Part shown: positions 1-7,900 of the stretch, piece after piece
How positions within the stretch are numbered: the first letter of the stretch is position 1
Layout: each line of letters begins with the position of its first letter
Assembly: GCA_020425835.1 (NCBI GenBank)
Contig: JAGQRC010000120.1
Coordinates: 1 to 8,196, forward strand
Origin: Planctomycetota bacterium
GTDB taxonomy: Bacteria; Planctomycetota; UBA8108; UBA1146; JAJFFE01
Reading direction: 5' to 3'
DNA: 8,196 nt
Notes under the pieces: generated by a model
Database searches by the model: none
What the model was told of the DNA's origin: nothing
The model's input: only the letters and a program-made list of their open reading frames with translations
Position numbers and translations under genes: made by a program

Positions 1-192
1 GTTCCGTGCGCACTCAGTTCCGTGCGCACTCAGTTCCGTGCGCACTCAGTTCCGTGCGCACTCAGTTCCGTGCGCACTCAGTTCCGTGCGCACTCAGTTC
101 CGTGCGCACTCAGTTCCGTGCGCACTCAGTTCCGTGCGCACCCAGTTCCGTGCGCACCCAGTTCCCTGCGCGCCCAGGTCCCGACGCACCCA
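1..192. repeat. Tandem array of a 16-bp unit, about 12 copies, probably continuing left of the window
   Basis: The unit GTTCCGTGCGCACTCA is repeated head to tail with exact 16-bp spacing and no spacers. Copies 1-8 (1-128) are identical. Copies 9 and 10 (129-160) share one T-to-C change, giving an ending of ACCCA. Copy 11 (161-176) has two more changes and copy 12 (177-192) is only recognisable by alignment. Each of copies 1-10 contains the perfect palindrome GTGCGCAC. The array starts at the first base of the window, so its full length is unknown. The + strand of the array has no stop codon in any frame, and because 16 is not a multiple of 3 all three frames give the same 16-residue periodic peptide. 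I read that as an artefact, although the tail of an upstream gene cannot be excluded. It is not a CRISPR, since there are no unique spacers. Confidence 0.97.
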
Positions 193-289
193 TGCGATCC
201 TCCGTCCGAACCTTCCGCTCTCCGCCAACCCGAGACGGGAGGCCCCCGAGGGGCGGCTTCTCGACTGCGGAGCTTCCCGAGAGGAACCG
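193..289 (+). promoter_or_regulatory. Leader between the repeat array and the enoyl reductase gene
   Basis: This short untranslated stretch should hold part of the operon's 5' control region. I see no convincing -35/-10 pair. Two small dyads are visible: GCCCC/GGGGC with a 3-base loop (242-254), and TCTCG (259-263) against CGAGA (278-282). The right arm of the second touches the ribosome binding site. Both are short and could be chance in such GC-rich DNA. The promoter may lie inside or left of the repeat array. Confidence 0.4.
280..286 (+). promoter_or_regulatory. Ribosome binding site of the enoyl reductase gene
   Basis: AGAGGAA lies just upstream of the ATG at 290, with GAGG ending 5 bases before the start codon. 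This decides the start. The same reading frame stays open further upstream, but only through the leader and the 16-bp repeats, which would add a low-complexity peptide not found in the family. Confidence 0.7.
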
Positions 290-1957
290 ATGACCGCTCC
301 GACGACGACCTTGGCCGTCCCGGCCACCGCCGCCCCGGTCGGTGTCTGGCGAGGAGACGACGCTCCCGCCCTGGACCCCGCCGCGATCGAGGCCAAGCTC
401 CGGCGCGTCGACCAGCCGGTGACCCTGATCACCCTCGATGACCGCCTCGCCGCGGTCGAGGGCGGCGCGGTGTGGCTCGGCGACGAGCCCACCGACGGAC
501 CGGCCGGTCGACCCGCGCTGGCCCACTGTCCCGCGCTGTCGCCGGAGCGTCTCGGGGACGCCGGATTCCGGATCGATCACGGCCTCCGCTTCGCCTACGT
601 CGCGGGGGCGATGGCGAACGGCATCGCGTCGGTCGATCTGGTCGACGCCATCGCTCGGGCGGGGATGCTCGGTTTCTTCGGCGCCGCTGGACTCGACCCG
701 GTCCGGATCGAGCACGCGATCGACGAGTTCGCACAGCGCGGCACTCCGCCCCGCTTCGGTTTCAACTTGATCCACAGCCCGAACGAGCCGGATCTCGAGA
801 AGAGGGTCGTCGACCTCTACCTCCGTCGAGGGATCCGATCGATCGAAGCCTCCGCCTACCTCGCGCTCACGCCACACGTCGTGCGGTACCGGGTCTCCGG
901 ACTTCGACGGGATCCCGACGGCACGATCGTCGCGCCGAACCGCATCATGGCCAAGGTCTCGCGCGTGGAGGTCGCGGAACGGTTCCTCTCGCCCCCACCG
1001 GACCGCCTCCTCGGTCCTCTCGTGGAGTCGGGAGCGATCACGCGCGAGGAAGCGGATCTCGCTCGACACATCGCGATGGCGGACGACCTGACGGCCGAAG
1101 CGGACTCGGGTGGCCACACGGACAACCGGCCCGCTCTCGCCCTGCTCCCCACGCTCATGGGTTTGCGCGATCGCCTCGCGGAACAGCACGGCACGTCGAA
1201 GCGGATCCGTGTCGGCGCGGCGGGCGGAATCGCCACGCCGCTGTCGGCGGCCGCTGCCTTCGCGATGGGCGCGGACTATCTCGTCGCGGGAACCGTGCAC
1301 CAGGCGTGTCGCGAGTCGGGCACGTCGGACCTCGTTCGACGAATGCTCGCGGAAGCCGGTCAAGCCGACGTCGCGATGGCGCCCGCCGCCGACATGTTCG
1401 AGATGGGCGTGAAGGTCCAGGTGTTGAAACGCGGGACGCTCTTCGCCATGCGCGCCGGCAAGTTGTACGAGCTCTACCGGCAGTACGATCGTTTCGAGTC
1501 CGTGCCGGCGGGCGACCGAGCGAAAGTCGAGGAGTTCTTCCAAGCGTCCTTCGAGGAGGTCTGGCTGCGCTGCGTCGATTTCTTCTCGACGCGCGATCCG
1601 AAGCAGCTCGAGCGTGCCGAGCGCGACCCGAAACATCGGATGGCGCTCGCGTTCCGCTGGTACCTCGGCCTGTCGTCGCACTGGGCCAACCGGGGGGACG
1701 CCGAGCGCAAGGCCGACTTCCAGATCTGGTGCGGTCCGGCGATGGGCGCGTTCAACGAGTGGACGCGCGACAGCTTCCTCGCAGATCCGGCGGCGCGCGA
1801 CATCGCGACCGTGGCGACCAACCTGATGTTCGGCGCCTCGCTCGCAGCGCGGCATCACCACCTGCGCGATCAGGGCGTCGCTTTCCCCCCGAGCGTGACT
1901 CGGATTCCGCCGGTTCCGCTCGCGTCGCTCGCCGCGATCCTGGAGGGCCGCCGATGA
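290..1957 (+). CDS. pfaD: PfaD-family trans-acting enoyl reductase (FMN-dependent, nitronate monooxygenase/FabK-like)
   Basis: This complete 555-residue protein should reduce the enoyl-ACP intermediate of the adjoining megasynthase in trans, using FMN and NAD(P)H in the cytoplasm. Visible family hallmarks are a barrel opening with GAMANGI (106-112) and GMLGFFGAAGL (125-135), the active-site/flavin segment EADSGGHTDNRP (270-281, His276), the FMN-phosphate motif VGAAGGIATP (308-317) with GADYLVAGTVHQA (327-339), the strongly conserved VQVLKRGTLFAMRAGKLYEL (376-395), and a C-terminal helical part containing RWYLGLSSHWANRG (456-469) typical of PfaD. The length fits the family. The N-terminal 75 residues are Ala/Pro-rich and variable. 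Its stop overlaps the next gene's start by ATGA, so the two are co-translated. Myxobacterial clusters call this gene pfa1 and also place it first. Stand-alone nitronate monooxygenase is unlikely given the C-terminal region and neighbour. Confidence 0.95.
   Translation: MTAPTTTLAVPATAAPVGVWRGDDAPALDPAAIEAKLRRVDQPVTLITLDDRLAAVEGGAVWLGDEPTDGPAGRPALAHCPALSPERLGDAGFRIDHGLRFAYVAGAMANGIASVDLVDAIARAGMLGFFGAAGLDPVRIEHAIDEFAQRGTPPRFGFNLIHSPNEPDLEKRVVDLYLRRGIRSIEASAYLALTPHVVRYRVSGLRRDPDGTIVAPNRIMAKVSRVEVAERFLSPPPDRLLGPLVESGAITREEADLARHIAMADDLTAEADSGGHTDNRPALALLPTLMGLRDRLAEQHGTSKRIRVGAAGGIATPLSAAAAFAMGADYLVAGTVHQACRESGTSDLVRRMLAEAGQADVAMAPAADMFEMGVKVQVLKRGTLFAMRAGKLYELYRQYDRFESVPAGDRAKVEEFFQASFEEVWLRCVDFFSTRDPKQLERAERDPKHRMALAFRWYLGLSSHWANRGDAERKADFQIWCGPAMGAFNEWTRDSFLADPAARDIATVATNLMFGASLAARHHHLRDQGVAFPPSVTRIPPVPLASLAAILEGRR
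1942..1946 (+). promoter_or_regulatory. Ribosome binding site of the megasynthase gene, inside the end of pfaD
   Basis: GGAGG sits 7 bases before the ATG at 1954, an ideal spacing. The start codon overlaps the pfaD stop codon (ATGA, 1954-1957), which is typical of translational coupling and supports equimolar production of reductase and synthase. Confidence 0.85.
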
Positions 1958-4900
1958 ACGCCGCGAAGTCCAAGGAGCCGACCCCGCCGATCGCGGTGCC
2001 GCTGGCCATCGTCGGCATGGCGTGCCGCTTCCCGAAGGCCGACGATCTCGACGCCTACTGGGCGAACATCCGCGACGGGATCGACGCCATCGACGCCATC
2101 CCGTCGAGCCACTGGTCCACCGGAGACTACTTCGACGCCGACCCGAAGAAGCGCGACCACACCTACGGCACGCGTGGGGGCTTCCTGTCCCCCCTGGCGT
2201 TCGATCCCCTGGAGTACGGCATCGCGCCGAACGCGATCGAGGCGACCGACACATCGCAGCTCCTGGCGATGGTCGCCGCTCGCGACGCCCTGATCGACGC
2301 GGGCTACGGCGATCCCGGACGTTCGACCCGGGGCATCGGCGCCGGCGGAACCAAGGCGCTCGATCGAGATCGAGTGAGCGTCATCGTCGGGGTCACGGGG
2401 ACGCTCGAGCTGGTCATCCCCCTCGGCGCGCGCCTCGGCCACCCGCTATGGCGTCGCGCTCTCGAAGAGGCGGGCGTCGATGCCGAGACGGCGGACGATG
2501 TCGTCGCTCGGATCGCGGACGGCTATGTCGACTGGCAGGAGGCGTCGTTCCCCGGACTGCTGGGCAACGTCGTCGCCGGGCGCATCGCGAACCGATTCGA
2601 CCTCGGCGGGACCAATTGCGTCGTCGACGCCGCGTGCGCGAGTTCGCTCTCGGCCCTGCACCTGGCGGCGCTCGAACTCGAGTCGGGTCGCTCGGACGTC
2701 GTGGTCACCGGTGGGGTCGACACCTTCAACGACATCTTCATGTACATGTGCTTCTCGAAGACGCCCGCCCTCTCACCGAGTGGGCACGCGCGGCCCTTCG
2801 CCAAGGACGGCGACGGAACGACGCTCGGCGAGGGCGTCGGCATCGTCGTGCTCAAGCGCCTCGACGATGCGCAACGGGACGGCGATCGCGTCTACGCGGT
2901 GGTGCGCGGTCTCGGCTCGTCGTCCGACGGCAAGGGCAACGCGATCTACGCGCCCAACGCCGACGGTCAGGCGAAGGCGCTTCGTCGGGCCTACGAGAAC
3001 GCCGCGGTTCGCCCGGACACGATCGGGCTGGTCGAAGCCCACGGGACCGGGACGTCGGTCGGCGACGCGACCGAGGTCCGCGGACTGACGACCGTCTTCC
3101 GGGAGTCGACGAGCGACGGCACTTGGTGCGCGCTCGGAAGCGTCAAGTCCCAGATCGGGCACACGAAGGCCGCCGCCGGCGTCGCCGGGCTCATCAAGAC
3201 CGCGCTCGCGCTGCACCACCAGGTGCTCCCACCGACGCTCAAGGTGGACGTCCCCCTCGAGGAGCTCGCGCCGGATCGATCCCCCTTCTACGTCAACACC
3301 CGCAAGCGACCATGGCTCGCCCACCCCGAGCATCCGCGACGCGCGGCGCTCAGCGCGTTCGGGTTCGGCGGCAGCAACTTCCACTGCGTGCTCGAGGAGG
3401 CGGTCGAGAGCGCGGTCGAGCCCGACCCGTTCGACGGTTCGATCGAGCTGGTGGCGCTCTGCGCGGACAGCGCCCCGCACCTGCGCGAAGCGTTGCTCGA
3501 GTGGCAGCCGGCGCGCGAGTGGAGCTGGTCGTCGCTCCGGCGGCGCGCGGCGGAGTCGCGACGTCGCTTCGACGCGACGGCACGCTGCCGCTTGGTGTTC
3601 CCGATCGATCGACGCGACACCAACATCGCGAGCATGGTCCGCGGCGCCGCCGCACTCCTCGAGTCGAAGGGAGACGCCGAGTTCTGGTCGACCCCGGAAG
3701 GCGTCGCGTACGGTGCGGGATCGCGCGTCCCACGGATCGCCTTCGTCTTCCCGGGTCAGGGCGCACAGTACACGGGAATGCTCCGCGATCTCGCCTGTGC
3801 GTTCCCGTCGTTCCGCGCGGTCCTCGAACGGGCCGATGTCGCCTACTGGCACGGCGAGGCGCAGTCGCACGAGCGACGCCTCAGCGACGTGATCTATCCG
3901 CGGCACGTCTTCCCGGACGCCCCGGACTGGGCGGCGACCCACGCCGATCAAGAGCGAGCCCTCCGCGCCACTGACACCGCGCAGCCGGCGATCGGCGCCG
4001 TTTCGGTCGGAGCGCTGTCACTCCTCGATGCGTTCGGGGTGCGGCCCGACGCCTGCGCCGGCCACAGCTACGGCGAGCTCCCCGCGCTCTTGGCGGCGGG
4101 CCGACTCTCCGAAGCCTCCTTCCATCAGCTGTCCAACTTCCGCGGTCGTCTGATGGCCGCGGGTCGTGGTGATCGCGGCAGCATGATCGCGGTGAGCGCC
4201 ACCGAAGAAGAGGTGCGATCGATCCTCCGTCGCGAGTCGATCGACCTCGTCATCGCCAACCGGAACACTCCGCGGCAGGTGGTGCTCTCGGGCGCGCGGC
4301 ACGAGGTCGAGCGATCCGCCGCGATCTTCGAGCGGGCACGTGTCCGCGCTCGAGTCTTGTCGGTCTCCGCGGCGTTCCACAGCTCGTTCGTCGCCGACGC
4401 CGAGGCGCCGTTCCGCGAGATCCTCGAGAAGGTGCGCTTCCCCGAGGGATCGGTGCCGGTGTACGCCAACACCACCGCGGAGCCGTACCCGCGCAACGAG
4501 AAGGATGCGCGCGCGCTCCTCGCCGGGCAGCTCGCGCATCCCGTCGAGTTCGTCGACATGATCCGACGCATGCGACGCGACGGGATCGACACCTTCGTCG
4601 AGATCGGGCCCGGCGCGCGGCTCTCCTCGATGATCGATGCGATCCTCACCGACGGACCGAGCGCGCGAACGTTCTCGATCGATCCGTCGAGCGGGCAGCG
4701 TCCCGGAGTCGCCGACTTCGCTCGACTGCTCGGATCGCTCGCCGCGCTCGGGAGACCGGTGGAGCTCTCCGCATGGGCACCATCGATCGGCGCCGAAACG
4801 AACGCGAGCGCGGAAACGCCGAAGAAGAAACGATTCACCGTTCCGATCACCGGAGCGAACGTCCGAGCCGACCGTCCGGAACGACCCCGTCGCGAGCGCG

Positions 4901-7900
4901 CGACGTCGCCGACTCCGCCCCGTCTCGGCTCTCCGGTGACGGTCCGTCCGTCGTCTCCCCACCGGTCCGACGCGACCGATACCCGTCCCGCGACGCCCAT
5001 CGCAACGTTGGGCACCGCGGCACTCCCCGGCCGAGCCCTGTCCGGATCTCCGTCGACGAAGGAAGCGATCGTGAAGTCGAACCCGTACCCCGCGTCCGAG
5101 CCGAATCCCCGTCCCGCGGCCGCTGCTTCCGGTGAAGCGCTGCGACTCCTGACCCAGAGCCTCGAAGCGCTGCGCGAGCTCCAGGCGGAGACCGCCGAGT
5201 TGCACCGCCAGTTCCTCGAAGGACAGCGCCAGGCCCAGGAGAGCTTCGTCCGATTGGTCGAACGACAGGCGAGTCTCGCGGACGCTTCGCTCGGCTCGCC
5301 GAGCTCGGTCGCCCCGGAAGCCACACGGCTCTCCCCCATGGAGACCCCGCGACGACACGCTCCCGAGTCGACGCCCGAGCCACGACGACGATTGGGGACG
5401 CGGCGATCCTCGCCTGCGCCCGTGGATCCGCCTCGACGGCCATCGGTCGATCCGTCGGTGCCCACCGCGATCTCCTCTCGCATGAGTGCGCCGGTACCGA
5501 CAACGTCGGAAGCCTTGCCCGAGACGAGAGCCCCCGTGCACTCGACGCCGCCGGCGGTGGACGCGACCGTCGTCCTGGAGATCGTCGCCGAGAAGACGGG
5601 ATACCCGACCGAGATGCTCGAGCTCGACATGGAGCTCGAGGCCGATCTCGGCATCGACTCCATCAAGCGCGTCGAGATCCTCTCGGCCGTGCAGGAGCGC
5701 CTCGCGCACGCGCGCACGGTCGGCGCCGATGAGCTCGGCACGCTGCGCACGCTGCGGGACGTCGTCGGGATCCTCGAAGCGACGGAGTCTGCGTCGCCAT
5801 CCCCGTCGGTCGACGCTCCACCTTCCGAGGCGCTCGACACCGACGGTTTCGACCGCGCGCTCCTCGAGGTCGTCGCCGAGAAGACGGGCTACCCGACCGA
5901 GATGCTCGAGCTCGACATGGAGCTCGAGGCCGACCTCGGCATCGACTCCATCAAGCGCGTCGAGATCCTCTCGGCCGTCCAGGAGCGCTACCCCGATCTT
6001 CCGCCCGTCGCTGCCGAGGAGCTGGGCCGGCTCTCGACCTTGCGAGAGATCTGCGCCCACTTCGCTGGCGCTGTGCCACCCGCTGCCGTGCCACCCGCCC
6101 CGGACGCCGACGGGGGCGACGAACTCGCGACGGCTCTGCTCGAGGTGGTCGCCGAGAAGACGGGATACCCGACCGAAATGCTCGAGCTCGACATGGAGCT
6201 CGAGGCCGATCTCGGCATCGACTCGATCAAACGCGTCGAGATCCTCTCGGCGGTGCAGGAGCGTCGCCCCGATCTGCCCGTCGTCGATGCGGAGGCGCTC
6301 GGTCGGCTGCGCACGTTGTCGTCGGTCCTCGATCACTTCCGGTCCCACGCGGCGAGTTCCGGGGAGGGCTCGCGCGCCCCTTTTGATCGATCGGTCGAGG
6401 CGCGCGACGCCTCGACCGCGGCCGAACGACGTCCGTCCGGAGCTCTGATCCGATCGATCCCGACACCGAAGCGCTACGACCTCGGCGAGGAGTCCGGCCG
6501 TCCCCTTCGAGGCGGGACCTTCGTGGTCCTCGGCCCCGAGGATCCGACGCGCCGCGCGATCGAGGCCGAGCTCCGACGACGAACGATCGTGGTCGCGACG
6601 ATCGCCGCGACCGAGTACGGCAAGCGCCCCGCTCTGCCGTCCGACCTCGATGGCGTGATCGTCGTCGGGAACGAGACGCACGACATGCTGCGCTTCGCCC
6701 TCAGCCTCGCCACGCGCAGTGCGACGATGTTGCGGTCCCGCCGAGGCGTCTTCGCCACGGTGTCGCGGCTCGGCGGCCGATTCGGCTTCGATGACTCGCG
6801 ACTCGCGTCGATCGATGGCGGGTTGGCGGGCTTGGCGAAGACCGCCCGCGGAGAGTGGCCGGAGGTTTCGTGTCGTGCGCTCGATCTGGCTCCCGAGCCG
6901 AACGCCAAGGCGATCGAGCGCCTCGTCGATGCGGTGCTCAGCGACGGCCCCGAGGAAGTGGGCTTCGACGACGAGGCGCGTGCTTGGACGATTGCGCTCG
7001 AGGAGCGACGCGAGCGAGAGCTCGGCCCGCTCCCGATCGGCGGAGGCGATCTGGTCGTCGTCACCGGTGGCGCGCGCGGGGTCACTGCCGCGGCGTGCCT
7101 CGCGCTCGCCGAAGCGGTGTCGCCCCACTTCGTGCTGATCGGTCGGAGCGCCGCACCCACCGACGAACCGGAGTTCCTCCGGCGCGCGCAGACGGATGCG
7201 GAGTTGAAGCGTGCGCTCCTGGCGGAGGCGAGTGGTCGCGGCGAGCGCCTGGCTCCTCGCGATCTCGGCGAACGCGTCTCGCGAGTGCTCGCCGCGCGGG
7301 AGATGCGCTCGACCTTCGACGCCCTCGAACGACACGGGGCTCGGGTCACGTACGTCCCGGTCGATGTCTCGGATGCCGAAGCCGTCCGCACCTTCGTCGC
7401 TTCGCTCGAGCAACCCGTCCGCGGCTTGATCCACGGGGCCGGGGTGCTCCGCGATCGCCGCATCGAGGACAAGACCTCCGCGGAGTTCGACGCCGTCTAC
7501 GGAACGAAGGTCGAGGGCTTCCTCGCGCTCCTCGAAGCGATCTCGGCCGACGACCTCCGCTTCTGTGCGCTGTTCTCGTCGACCACTGCGCGCCTCGGTC
7601 GCGTCGGACAGGTCGACTACGCGATGGCCAACGAGGTCCTGAACAAGCTCGCCTATCGCGTCCGCGGAGACCACCCCGGCGCCAAGGTCGTCGCGTTCGG
7701 CTGGGGACCTTGGGAGGGCGGCATGGTGACGCCGGCACTCCGCGATCTGTTCCGTGCCGAGGGAGTCGGCTTGATCCCGCTCGACGAGGGCGCGCACTTC
7801 TTCGTCGACGAGCTCCGTGCCGTCGACGATGCGATCGAGGTCATCGTGCTCGGACCAGGCCCGGGCGACGAACCGACGGGGACGGACGACTCTCCTCGGT

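Larger units (their letters stand above)
5563..6351 (+). other. Three tandem acyl carrier protein (ACP) domains
   Basis: Three ACPs carry the growing chain on phosphopantetheine. Each has ADLGIDSIKRVEIL, with attachment at Ser1236, Ser1332 and Ser1424, spaced 96 and 92 residues apart. Pro/Ala/Ser-rich linkers separate them. Pfa synthases typically have between about 4 and 9 ACPs, and ACP number is known to correlate with output, so three is at the low end. ACP2 and ACP3 keep the usual PDLP loop after the second helix (1347-1350 and 1439-1442). ACP1 replaces it with LAHARTVG, which is unusual. Confidence 0.95.

Noticed and set aside
1..192. CRISPR array
   Set aside because: The 16-bp units are directly adjacent with no unique spacers, and no cas genes are present.
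38..289. An N-terminal extension of pfaD through the 16-bp repeats
   Set aside because: The frame is open only because the repeats contain no stop. The extension is a periodic peptide absent from the family, and a good ribosome binding site lies at 280-286 before the ATG at 290.
110..2254. A 714-codon minus-strand frame opposite pfaD
   Set aside because: It is a shadow of pfaD with Arg-rich low-complexity content; it also reads into the repeat array and crosses the pfaD/pfaA junction, which no real gene structure supports.
2022..3974. A 650-codon + strand frame overlapping the ketosynthase/acyltransferase region
   Set aside because: It is an out-of-phase shadow of the megasynthase: strongly Arg-rich, no domain, while the overlapping frame has intact KS and AT catalytic motifs.
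1735..7366. A frameshift or foreign insertion in the ketoreductase (residues 1735-1790, bases 7156-7323)
   Set aside because: The reading frame continues cleanly, codon use is unchanged, and similar helical inserts occur in PfaA-type ketoreductases.
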